Assembly (NCBI GenBank): GCA_023954795.1
Contig: JAGSHA010000060.1
Location: forward strand, 1 to 11,995
DNA length: 11,995 bases
Origin: Oceanospirillaceae bacterium
GTDB lineage: Bacteria > Pseudomonadota > Gammaproteobacteria > Pseudomonadales > Balneatricaceae
Direction: 5' to 3'
This document shows, piece after piece, positions 1 through 7,040 of the stretch. The position numbers were made by a program, and so were the translations under genes. The stretch's first letter is position 1. Every line of letters begins with the position of its first letter. Below the pieces are notes generated by a model. It was given only the letters and a program-made list of their open reading frames with translations, was not told the origin of the DNA and did not search any database.

Positions 1-1479
1 ATCACCCTGCTGCCAGCACTGGTCGATCACTTCCTGACAACGGCGTTCCATTTCCGGGTTATCACGCTGCACCGATGCGAAATCCAGATCAGCGGAAGAA
101 GTGCCTGAAGACATAGAGGATGCTGCGCCGCCGCCCAGACCGATCTGCATAGCAGGACCACCCAGACAGATCAGCTTCGCACCTACCGGAATTTCACCCT
201 TTTCAACATGATCAGCACGAATGTTACCCAGACCACCGGCAATCATAATCGGCTTGTGATAGCCGCGTACTTCTTCACCAGCCGCACCGTTTACTTTCTG
301 CTCAAACGTACGGAAGTAACCGGTCAACGCTGGACGACCAAATTCGTTGTTAAACGCAGCACCACCGATTGGACCTTCAATCATGATGTCCAGTGCGCTA
401 ACGATACGATCTGGTTTTCCGTAATTAGATTCCCAAGGCTGCTCGAAGCCCGGAATGTTCAAATCAGATACCGTGAAGCCTGTCAGACCTGCTTTAGGCT
501 TGGAGCCTTTGCCCGTCGCACCTTCGTCACGAATCTCACCACCAGAACCTGTAGCCGCACCGGAATGAGGCGCAATCGCTGTTGGATGGTTGTGCGTTTC
601 CACTTTCATCAGAATGTGGATATCTTCTTCGTTGTAACCGTACTGCTTCGATTCCGGATTAGGGAAGAAGCGACCGGCTTTAGCACCGACGATAACAGAC
701 GCATTATCTTTATAAGCGGACAGTACGTTTTCACCACCCAGCTCATTGGTGTTCTTGATCATAGCGAACAGGGATTTCTCCTGTGCTTCCCCATCGATAT
801 CCCAAGAGGCGTTAAAGATCTTGTGACGGCAATGCTCGGAGTTCGCCTGAGCAAACATCATCAGCTCAACATCGGTCGGGTTACGCCCCAGATCCTTAAA
901 ACTATCAACCAGATAGTCGATCTCATCTTCAGCGAGCGCCAGACCTAAGGCAGTATTCGCCGCCACCAACGCATCACGACCACCGGCAAGAATATCCACA
1001 GTGGTCAAAGGAGCGGGGGATTCTTCAATGAAAAGCGTTGCAGCTGCATCAACATCTGGCAGAACGGCTTCCACCATGCGGTCGTGAATTTCAGCGATAA
1101 TCGCATCCAATGCGGCTTGATCCAGATCGCCAGATGCCTGAATATAATGTGCCACGCCGCGCTCGAGACGCTTCACCTTGCTCAGGCCACAGTTATTCGC
1201 TATATCTGTTGCTTTAGAAGACCATGGTGAAATAGTGCCCGGACGGGGAACAACCAGAAACAACTGACCGGCAGGTTCTTCAACGTCGGCTTTTGGCCCG
1301 TAACGTAGGATACGGTCCAATACCTGTTGTTCGTCTGCTGAGAGATCTTGCTCCAGATCTGCAAAGTGCATGAATTCACTGTACAGTGCAGTGATCACAG
1401 GTACTTTGGACTGAAGAGCAGACAGCAGCTTTTCGTGACGGAAAGCAGAAAGAGCAGGTGCTCCACGCAATGCTAGCAT
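1..1479 (-). CDS. purL: Phosphoribosylformylglycinamidine synthase, N-terminal part (runs off left edge)
   Basis: PurL converts FGAR, ATP and glutamine to FGAM in the fourth step of cytosolic de novo purine synthesis. The window holds 493 codons of a protein usually near 1,290 residues, and the reading frame is open to base 1. The product starts MLALRGAPALSAFR, as large-type gammaproteobacterial PurL does. It continues with FADLEQDLSADEQQ, the stretch RPGTISPWSSKATDIANNCG, then ANSEHCRHKIFNA, and the ATP/substrate motif VETHNHPTAI (H296 and H298) followed by GSGGEIRDEGATGKGSKP. The visible part ends near NPEMERRCQEVIDQCW. The second AIRS-like half and the C-terminal glutaminase domain (Cys-His-Glu triad) lie outside the window. 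The start at 1479 is the only ATG that fits the family N-terminus. A GAGG lies about 12 bases upstream, a long spacing. No PurR-type operator was seen upstream. The gene is divergent from mltF across 109 bases. Confidence 0.97.
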   Translation of the reverse strand, partial: MLALRGAPALSAFRHEKLLSALQSKVPVITALYSEFMHFADLEQDLSADEQQVLDRILRYGPKADVEEPAGQLFLVVPRPGTISPWSSKATDIANNCGLSKVKRLERGVAHYIQASGDLDQAALDAIIAEIHDRMVEAVLPDVDAAATLFIEESPAPLTTVDILAGGRDALVAANTALGLALAEDEIDYLVDSFKDLGRNPTDVELMMFAQANSEHCRHKIFNASWDIDGEAQEKSLFAMIKNTNELGGENVLSAYKDNASVIVGAKAGRFFPNPESKQYGYNEEDIHILMKVETHNHPTAIAPHSGAATGSGGEIRDEGATGKGSKPKAGLTGFTVSDLNIPGFEQPWESNYGKPDRIVSALDIMIEGPIGGAAFNNEFGRPALTGYFRTFEQKVNGAAGEEVRGYHKPIMIAGGLGNIRADHVEKGEIPVGAKLICLGGPAMQIGLGGGAASSMSSGTSSADLDFASVQRDNPEMERRCQEVIDQCWQQGD

Positions 1480-1588
1480 GTTTTTTACAAGCCTCTTTAA
1501 AGGTTGTCGGGCAGGCCGTGGTTACAGGAGAAAATCAGGCAGTAATTTTACCTGAAACACCCTATGGGATACCAGAAATAGCGCGCTT
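1480..1588. promoter_or_regulatory. purL-mltF divergent intergenic region
   Basis: This 109-base region must carry the promoters or leaders of both genes. For purL (minus strand), TAAAAT inside GGTAAAATTACT is a possible -10, but no good -35 lies 16-18 bases before it. For mltF, GTTACA, a 16-base gap and TAATTT is a weak possibility. No PurR-type palindrome is present. Neither promoter is assigned. Confidence 0.35.
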
Positions 1589-3061
1589 ATGTTGTTTGAT
1601 CTTAAACGCAAGAAGGATGTAGTGCATGTAATCGGGATTATGGTCCTGCTGATCACCCCTGCCATCCTTAGCTACAACAGTAAAACTGAGCTTCAGGCCA
1701 TTCGTGAATCCGGCAGCCTGAAATTCGTGACGCGCAATACACCGAGCACATATTTCCTCGAAAAAGGCGACCCCGCCGGTTTCGAATATGAGTTAGCCCA
1801 GGCCTTCGCCAGTTTCATCAAAGTTAAGCTTGAGGTCGTACTCGCACCCAAATTCAGCGAAATATTCACCATTATTAAAAATCGTGATGCGCATCTGGCC
1901 GGTGCGAATCTCACGGTGACCCCACAACGCCTTGAACAGTTTGCCTTTGCGCCACCTTATCTGCAGACCAGTTCTGCATTGATCTACCGGATTACGCAGG
2001 GCCGACCAGCACCTAAAACCCTTGATGACCTTAAAGAACGTACGTTAGTAGTTCCTGCTAACAGCAGCCACATTGAGGCCCTGCAAGTATTAAAAGCAGA
2101 TAACCCTGATCTAACCTGGACGGAAAGCCCTGATAGCTCCACCATCGATCTGCTGGAGCAAGTGCACGAACGCAGTATTGATTTCACCGTCATGGATACC
2201 GTGACTTACGAATCACACAGTTCGTATTTTCCTGGCGTCAACAAAAGCATCCCTCTGACGGAACCTCAACCCCTCGCCTGGATGTACTCACCACACCCGG
2301 ACAACTCATTAAAACTGGCACTTGAACGTTTCTTCCAGAAACCAGAAACCGAACAGTTGATTGAGAGACTGAAGGCAAAATACCTCCAGCGAGAAAACCG
2401 GCTCAACTTTTTCGATACCGTGACCTTTCGAAAACAGATGGAAGAACGCTTCCCCCTGCTGGAACCCTATTTCCACGATGCCGAAGCTGAAACCGGGATC
2501 GACTGGCAGCTGCTAGCAGCCATTGCTTATCAGGAATCACACTGGAACAGCAAGGCAGTCTCCCCTACCGGAGTCCGCGGCGTCATGATGTTGACCAAAG
2601 CTACGGCCAAGGAAGTCGGCGTGACAGATCGCACCGATGCCGAACAAAGCATTCGCGGCGGTGCCCGCTACTTTCAGAAAGTGGTCAAGAAAATCCCGGA
2701 AAGGGTACGACAAGAAGATAAAATATGGTTTGCGCTAGCCAGTTACAACGTAGGGTTCGGTCATCTCGAAGATGCCCGCATACTGACCCAGCGCGCAGGC
2801 AAAGACCCCAACCGCTGGGACCATGTACGCGAGTTTTTACCGTTACTGACCAAAGCCCGCTACTTTAAAACCGTGAAACGAGGGTACGCCCGCGGCTACG
2901 AACCAGTCATTTACGTTAAGAATATCCAGCGATATCTGGAACTGATTCGGTGGGAAGTACAGTTACGCCAGATGCGAGAAGCACAACACCTGACTCCCCG
3001 AGAAATGACCGAGAGTGAAAAGAAACTGAGCAACCTTAAGACACCACCACTGGCACTCTGA
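1589..3061 (+). CDS. mltF: Membrane-bound lytic murein transglycosylase F
   Basis: MltF cleaves the glycan strands of peptidoglycan without water, leaving 1,6-anhydro-MurNAc ends, and acts in the periplasm. The 490-residue product has a short positively charged N-terminus and one hydrophobic segment (about residues 12-28). That segment has no lipobox cysteine, so it is probably a signal anchor or signal peptide. A periplasmic solute-binding (SBP_bac_3-like) regulatory domain follows at about 36-270, with the typical opening LKFVTRNTPSTYF. The SLT catalytic domain is at about 290-450. E316 in AIAYQESHWN is the expected catalytic glutamate, followed by SPTGVRGVMMLT, DRTDAEQSIRGGARY and FALASYNVGFGH. 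Length and domain order match E. coli MltF (formerly YfhD). The ATG at 1589 has only a poor ribosome site, but no better in-frame start was found. The gene ends 7 bases from the convergent tadA stop, with no clear terminator between them. Confidence 0.95.
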   Translation: MLFDLKRKKDVVHVIGIMVLLITPAILSYNSKTELQAIRESGSLKFVTRNTPSTYFLEKGDPAGFEYELAQAFASFIKVKLEVVLAPKFSEIFTIIKNRDAHLAGANLTVTPQRLEQFAFAPPYLQTSSALIYRITQGRPAPKTLDDLKERTLVVPANSSHIEALQVLKADNPDLTWTESPDSSTIDLLEQVHERSIDFTVMDTVTYESHSSYFPGVNKSIPLTEPQPLAWMYSPHPDNSLKLALERFFQKPETEQLIERLKAKYLQRENRLNFFDTVTFRKQMEERFPLLEPYFHDAEAETGIDWQLLAAIAYQESHWNSKAVSPTGVRGVMMLTKATAKEVGVTDRTDAEQSIRGGARYFQKVVKKIPERVRQEDKIWFALASYNVGFGHLEDARILTQRAGKDPNRWDHVREFLPLLTKARYFKTVKRGYARGYEPVIYVKNIQRYLELIRWEVQLRQMREAQHLTPREMTESEKKLSNLKTPPLAL

Positions 3062-3068
3062 GTAAGCT

Positions 3069-3593
3069 CTAGCCCCCATCCTGTGATGATGACTTTATTG
3101 CTGCTTGCTTGGCCGCTTTCTTTTCTGCACGGCGCTGCTTAAAGAACAAACTAATCCGCTCTCGGCATTGATCCGCCAATACACCGGACGTTACCTGAAC
3201 CCGATGATTCATCCACCCCTGCTCCAGTAACTGCCCGTTACTTTCCGCGACACCCGATTTAGGTTCAGACGCGCCATAAATTACCCGCCTCACGCGCGCG
3301 TGCACCATCGCCCCTGCACACATAGTACAAGGCTCGATCGTGACGTAGAGATCCGCATCACTCAGCCGATAGTTTCCAACCTTTTGCGCGGCATCCCGCA
3401 AGGCCAATACTTCAGCATGAGCCGTTGGATCATGACTACTAATCGGCTGATTCCAGCCCTCACCGATCACCTGATTATCCAGCACGACCACAGCGCCCAC
3501 CGGCACTTCACCCGCTTCCGCTGCACGCTCTGCCAACGCCAACGCGTACTGCATCCAGTGGTCGTCTTGTTGCGTCTGTACTTCATCACTCAT
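3069..3593 (-). CDS. tadA: tRNA-specific adenosine deaminase TadA
   Basis: TadA deaminates wobble adenosine 34 of tRNA-Arg(ACG) to inosine in the cytosol, allowing one tRNA to read CGU, CGC and CGA. The 174-residue product has the cytidine-deaminase fold signatures: TAHAE with zinc ligand H59 and catalytic E61, and PCTMC with zinc ligands C89 and C92. It also has the family stretches EVPVGAVVV and VRRVIYGASEPKSG. The C-terminus (about 154-168) is a lysine/alanine/arginine-rich tail of the kind common in TadA. A longer reading from a GTG at 3614 (181 aa) is possible. The ATG at 3593 is preferred because GGGGAGCGAG lies about 9 bases before it and the extra seven residues match nothing typical. 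The gene follows guaA on the same strand, but a terminator separates them, so it probably has its own promoter in 3594-3667. No convincing -35/-10 pair was seen there. Confidence 0.95.
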   Translation of the reverse strand: MSDEVQTQQDDHWMQYALALAERAAEAGEVPVGAVVVLDNQVIGEGWNQPISSHDPTAHAEVLALRDAAQKVGNYRLSDADLYVTIEPCTMCAGAMVHARVRRVIYGASEPKSGVAESNGQLLEQGWMNHRVQVTSGVLADQCRERISLFFKQRRAEKKAAKQAAIKSSSQDGG

Positions 3594-3667
3594 GGATAAT
3601 AACTCGCTCCCCACCAGCCCCGCTCTTAGGCTCTCTTCTCACCATACCGAGTCCATATTCTACGCAG

Positions 3668-3695
3668 AAAAAAACCCGCAATAGCGGGTTTTTTC
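3668..3695 (-). terminator. Intrinsic terminator after guaA (symmetric, could work both ways)
   Basis: Downstream of the guaA stop, the arms CCCGC (3675-3679) and GCGGG (3684-3688) form a GC stem around a four-base loop AATA. The stem is flanked by an A-run at 3668-3674 and a T-run at 3689-3694. Read on the minus strand, this is a stem followed by seven T, the standard Rho-independent layout, so it should end the guaBA transcript before tadA. It is symmetric enough to stop plus-strand transcription as well. Confidence 0.88.
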
Positions 3696-3718
3696 TTATG
3701 ACAAACAATCAGCTTTGA

Positions 3719-5299
3719 TTATTCCCACTCAATCGTCGCAGGTGGCTTAGAACTTACATCGTAAGTTACACGAGAGACGTGAGGAATCTCGTTGATAATG
3801 CGCCCGGATACCGTTTCCAGCAACTCGTATGGCAGATGTGCCCAGCGAGCGGTCATGAAATCGATCGTTTCAACTGCACGCAATGCAATCACGTACTCGT
3901 AACGACGACCGTCACCCACCACACCAACAGACTTAACCGGCAGGAATACCGCAAATGCCTGGCTGGTCTTGTGGTACCAATCCGCCTTGTGCAGCTCTTC
4001 GATAAAGATCGCATCGGCTTCACGCAGGATATCCGCATATTCTTTCTTAACTTCACCCAGAATACGCACACCCAGACCTGGACCCGGGAACGGATGACGG
4101 TACACCATATCGTATGGCAGACCCAGCTCCAGACCCAGCTTACGGACTTCATCTTTAAACAACTCACGGAGAGGCTCAACCAGCTCCATCGCCATATCGT
4201 CAGGCAAACCACCCACATTGTGGTGTGACTTGATGACATGCGCCTTGCCAGTTTTGGATGCAGCAGACTCAATCACGTCAGGGTAGATAGTGCCCTGTGC
4301 CAGGAAGTTCACTCCCTGCAGATTAGTCGCTTCTTCATCGAATACTTCAATGAAGGTATTACCGATAATCTTACGTTTTTTCTCTGGATCGCTTTCACCA
4401 CCCAGACGTCCCAAAAACAGCTCTTCAGAGTCGGAACGGATGACACGTACGCCCATGTTCTTCGCGAACATGTCCATCACCTGATCACCTTCGTGTTTAC
4501 GTAACAAACCGTTATCGACAAACACACAGGTCAGCTGATCACCAATCGCTTTGTGCAACAGCGCAGCGACAACCGAAGAATCCACACCGCCGGACAGACC
4601 CAGCAGAACTTTCTGATCTCCAACCTGATTGCGTACCTTTTCAATCTGGTCAGTAATGATGTTTGCTGGATTCCACAACGCTTCAGTGCCACAGATCTCA
4701 AGAACAAAACGTTCCAGAATACGACCGCCCTGCTTGGTATGCGTTACTTCCGGGTGGAACTGCACACCGTAGAAGTTCTTCTCTGGGTGGCACATCGCAG
4801 CAATTGGCGCGGAATCAGTGGACGCGATAACACCAAAGCCTTCTGGCAGCTCGGTGACTTTATCGCCGTGACTCATCCAGACATCCAGTAACAGAGAGCC
4901 ATTGTTCGCCAAGTGATCTTCGATACCTTCCAGCAAACGACTTGGGCTATCTTCCAAGCGTACCTTCGCATAACCAAACTCACGCTTTTCAGACGTTGCA
5001 ACTGTACCGCCCATCTGTGCGGCCATCGTCTGCATGCCGTAGCAAATACCCAGAACAGGAACACCCAGCTCAAATACCACATCCGGTGCACGGGGTGATT
5101 CACCTTCTGTTACAGACTCAGGTCCACCCGCCAGAATAATCCCTTTTGGATTAAAATCACGAATAGCCTGATCATCCAGGTCCCAGGCGTAAATCTCACA
5201 ATAAACACCAATCTCACGTACACGACGCGCAATCAGCTGTGTGTACTGGGAACCGAAATCCAGAATCAGAATGCGTTGAGCATGAATATCTTGTGTCAT
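3719..5299 (-). CDS. guaA: GMP synthase (glutamine-hydrolysing)
   Basis: GuaA aminates XMP to GMP using ATP and ammonia released from glutamine, the last step of GMP synthesis in the cytosol. The 526-residue product is the usual size (525 in E. coli). The class I glutaminase domain (about 8-205) has its triad visible: C86 in GICYGMQ, then H182 and E184 in FHPEVTHT. The ATP pyrophosphatase domain follows, with P-loop LSGGVDSS at 235-242. The C-terminal dimerisation domain contains RHPFPGPGLGVRI and ends PPATIEWE. The ATG at 5299 follows a GGAGTG ribosome site at 9-base spacing. That site sits in a small hairpin (5308-5320). The gene lies 79 bases after guaB on the same strand, with a strong hairpin between them, and a terminator follows the stop. 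Confidence 0.98.
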   Translation of the reverse strand: MTQDIHAQRILILDFGSQYTQLIARRVREIGVYCEIYAWDLDDQAIRDFNPKGIILAGGPESVTEGESPRAPDVVFELGVPVLGICYGMQTMAAQMGGTVATSEKREFGYAKVRLEDSPSRLLEGIEDHLANNGSLLLDVWMSHGDKVTELPEGFGVIASTDSAPIAAMCHPEKNFYGVQFHPEVTHTKQGGRILERFVLEICGTEALWNPANIITDQIEKVRNQVGDQKVLLGLSGGVDSSVVAALLHKAIGDQLTCVFVDNGLLRKHEGDQVMDMFAKNMGVRVIRSDSEELFLGRLGGESDPEKKRKIIGNTFIEVFDEEATNLQGVNFLAQGTIYPDVIESAASKTGKAHVIKSHHNVGGLPDDMAMELVEPLRELFKDEVRKLGLELGLPYDMVYRHPFPGPGLGVRILGEVKKEYADILREADAIFIEELHKADWYHKTSQAFAVFLPVKSVGVVGDGRRYEYVIALRAVETIDFMTARWAHLPYELLETVSGRIINEIPHVSRVTYDVSSKPPATIEWE

Positions 5300-5307
5300 C
5301 TACTGTC

Positions 5308-5320
5308 ACTCCAGTGGAGT
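5308..5320 (-). promoter_or_regulatory. Small hairpin holding the guaA ribosome binding site
   Basis: On the minus strand, arms ACTCC and GGAGT form a five-base-pair perfect stem with a three-base loop. The 3' arm is the core of the GGAGTG Shine-Dalgarno sequence for guaA. If the stem forms in the mRNA, the ribosome site would be partly hidden. The stem is short, so its effect may be weak. A functional role is inference. Confidence 0.4.
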
Positions 5321-5333
5321 ATCTGAAAACGAA

Positions 5334-5359
5334 AATGGGGCGGCTCACACCACCCCATT
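5334..5359 (-). promoter_or_regulatory. guaB-guaA intercistronic hairpin (terminator-like or mRNA-processing element)
   Basis: On the minus strand, AATGGGGTGG and CCGCCCCATT form a ten-base-pair stem including one G-U pair, with loop TGTGAG. On the plus strand the same position is a C-A mismatch, so the stem is complete only in the guaBA transcript. It is followed by TTCGTTTTC, a broken T-tract. It could act as a leaky terminator, a 3' stabiliser for guaB mRNA, or a processing site setting the GuaB:GuaA ratio. The structure is visible; its function is inferred. Confidence 0.6.
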
Positions 5360-5378
5360 CGTCATAAATGGATAAAGT

Positions 5379-6848
5379 TTAACCGACGCGGTAGTTTGGC
5401 GCTTCTTTAGTGATGCTCACGTCATGGACGTGGCTCTCAGCCATACCAGCGTTAGTGATTCGTACAAACTGTGGCACAGAGCGCATTACATCAATGCTCG
5501 CACTGCCGGTGTAACCCATGGAAGCACGTACACCGCCCATCAGCTGATGCACAACACCGGCCATCGGACCTTTACAAGGTACACGACCTTCAATGCCTTC
5601 CGGTACCAGCTTCTCTACGCCTGCATTTGCGTCCTGGAAATAACGATCGGAAGAACCGGTTGTCTGACCCATTGCCCCTAGCGAACCCATACCACGGTAG
5701 GATTTGAAGGCACGACCCTGGAACAGCTCAACTTCGCCTGGCGCTTCATCAGTACCCGCCAGCATGGAGCCCACCATCACAGCAGAAGCACCGGCAACGA
5801 TCGCTTTTGCCAGATCGCCAGAGAAACGAATACCGCCGTCCGCAATGGCCGGGATACCGTATTTTTCCAGTGCAGCAGAAACATTAGCAACAGCACTGAT
5901 CTGCGGCACACCTACACCAGCAACGATACGTGTTGTACAGATAGAGCCAGGACCGATGCCCACTTTAACGCCATCTGCACCCGCTTCAGCCAGTGCAATG
6001 GCCGCTTCAGCCGTAGCAATGTTGCCACCAATGACCTGTACCTGAGGGAAAGTCTGCTTAACCCAGGCGACACGATCAATTACACCTTTGGAGTGGCCAT
6101 GCGCAGTATCAACGATAATGACATCAACACCGGCATTCACCAGCGCTTCTACGCGCTCAGGTGTTTCAGGGCCTGTACCCACAGCCGCACCAACGATCAG
6201 GCGAGCCTGACTGTCTTTAGCCGCATTTGGATACGCCTTAGCTTTGTTCATATCCTTCACGGTCATCATGCCGCAAAGTTTAAAGTCTTCGTCAACGACC
6301 AGGATCTTTTCAATGCGGTGCTTACGCAGCAGGTTGCGGACTTTATCTTTATCCACACCTTCTTCAACGGTCACCAGACGCTCTTTTGGGGTCATGATTG
6401 ACGCCACTGTTGCATCTAGGTGATTTTCAAAGCGCATATCACGGCTGGTCACCAGACCCACCAGCTCGCCATTATCGATCACTGGGAAACCAGAGAATCC
6501 CATCTGAGCAGCCAGCTTATGAAGCTCACCTACTGTCATATCGGAAGAGCACGTCACAGGGTCATTCACGACACCCGCTTCATACTTCTTCACACGGCGA
6601 ACTTCTTCTGCCTGCTGTTCAATAGTCAGGTTCTTATGGATGATACCAATACCACCCTCCTGAGCCATCGCAATCGCCAGACGAGATTCAGTCACCGTAT
6701 CCATCGCCGCAGATACCAGCGGGATATTCAGCTCAATACCCTTAGTCAAACGGGTTTTAAGGGAAACGTCTTTGGGCAGTACTTCTGAGTAGCCCGGAAC
6801 CAGCAACACATCATCAAAAGTAAGTGCGTCTTCAGCGATTCGCAACAT
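5379..6848 (-). CDS. guaB: Inosine-5'-monophosphate dehydrogenase
   Basis: GuaB oxidises IMP to XMP with NAD+, the committed step to guanine nucleotides, in the cytosol. The 489-residue product matches the bacterial family (488 in E. coli). The TIM barrel begins with LTFDDVLLVPGYS and is interrupted at about 93-205 by a CBS-domain pair (Bateman module), which in this family binds nucleotides and controls activity. The catalytic loop GPGSICTTR carries C304. The phosphate-binding loop is IADGGIRFSGDLAKA. The mobile flap has R402 and Y403 (SSDRYF), the expected catalytic dyad. The N-terminus MLRIAEDALTFDDV supports the start at 6848, although the ribosome site is weak. It is the first gene of guaBA, driven by the promoter at 6890-6918 and divergent from xseA. 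Confidence 0.98.
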   Translation of the reverse strand: MLRIAEDALTFDDVLLVPGYSEVLPKDVSLKTRLTKGIELNIPLVSAAMDTVTESRLAIAMAQEGGIGIIHKNLTIEQQAEEVRRVKKYEAGVVNDPVTCSSDMTVGELHKLAAQMGFSGFPVIDNGELVGLVTSRDMRFENHLDATVASIMTPKERLVTVEEGVDKDKVRNLLRKHRIEKILVVDEDFKLCGMMTVKDMNKAKAYPNAAKDSQARLIVGAAVGTGPETPERVEALVNAGVDVIIVDTAHGHSKGVIDRVAWVKQTFPQVQVIGGNIATAEAAIALAEAGADGVKVGIGPGSICTTRIVAGVGVPQISAVANVSAALEKYGIPAIADGGIRFSGDLAKAIVAGASAVMVGSMLAGTDEAPGEVELFQGRAFKSYRGMGSLGAMGQTTGSSDRYFQDANAGVEKLVPEGIEGRVPCKGPMAGVVHQLMGGVRASMGYTGSASIDVMRSVPQFVRITNAGMAESHVHDVSITKEAPNYRVG

Positions 6849-6889
6849 TCGCAGCCAACCTGTATTTCGTTGAAAAAATTAAGAGCGGA

Positions 6890-6918
6890 ATTATACAGCC
6901 ATTAGACTTTTTGCTCAA
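6890..6918 (-). promoter_or_regulatory. Sigma70-type promoter for guaBA
   Basis: On the minus strand, TTGAGC (6913-6918) and a perfect TATAAT (6890-6895) are separated by exactly 17 bases, pointing into guaB. The -10 is followed by TCCGCTC, a GC-leaning discriminator. Transcription would start near 6883, leaving a leader of about 35 bases. In E. coli the guaB promoter is growth-rate and stringently controlled; whether that holds here is inference. No PurR-like palindrome was found nearby. Confidence 0.85.
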
Positions 6919-7040
6919 TCCATCCAACGCAATATGCAACGATAAATTCACATCTCAACATGACTCTTATTCAGCCAGTACAGGATAAAACATCTATTCG
7001 CCGTGCAAGGCGATTCAGCCTACCCTGAACTTGGTTTAAG
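6919..7040. other. xseA side of the guaB-xseA divergent intergenic region
   Basis: This stretch should hold the xseA promoter, but no clear -35/-10 pair was found. Arms TCGCC (6998-7002) and GGCGA (7009-7013) form a short hairpin with a six-base loop, 27 bases before the xseA start. The run ACGCAATATGCAACG resembles only half of a PurR box and is not called one. Confidence 0.5.

Noticed and set aside
208..948. A 246-codon open frame on the plus strand
   Set aside because: It lies wholly antisense to purL, whose frame encodes unmistakable conserved motifs. The plus-strand product has no recognisable domain and no ribosome site was evident.
3594..3614. Seven-residue N-terminal extension of TadA from a GTG
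   Set aside because: The ATG at 3593 has a well-placed GGGGAGCGAG, and that purine-rich site would itself be coding under the longer reading.
3779..4272. Open frames of 149 and 127 codons overlapping guaA
   Set aside because: Both are shadow frames of guaA, which is full length and intact with all catalytic motifs.
6929..6944. PurR box candidate ACGCAATATGCAACG near the guaB promoter
   Set aside because: Only the left half matches the PurR palindrome; the right half does not mirror it, and PurR is largely limited to enterics and vibrios.
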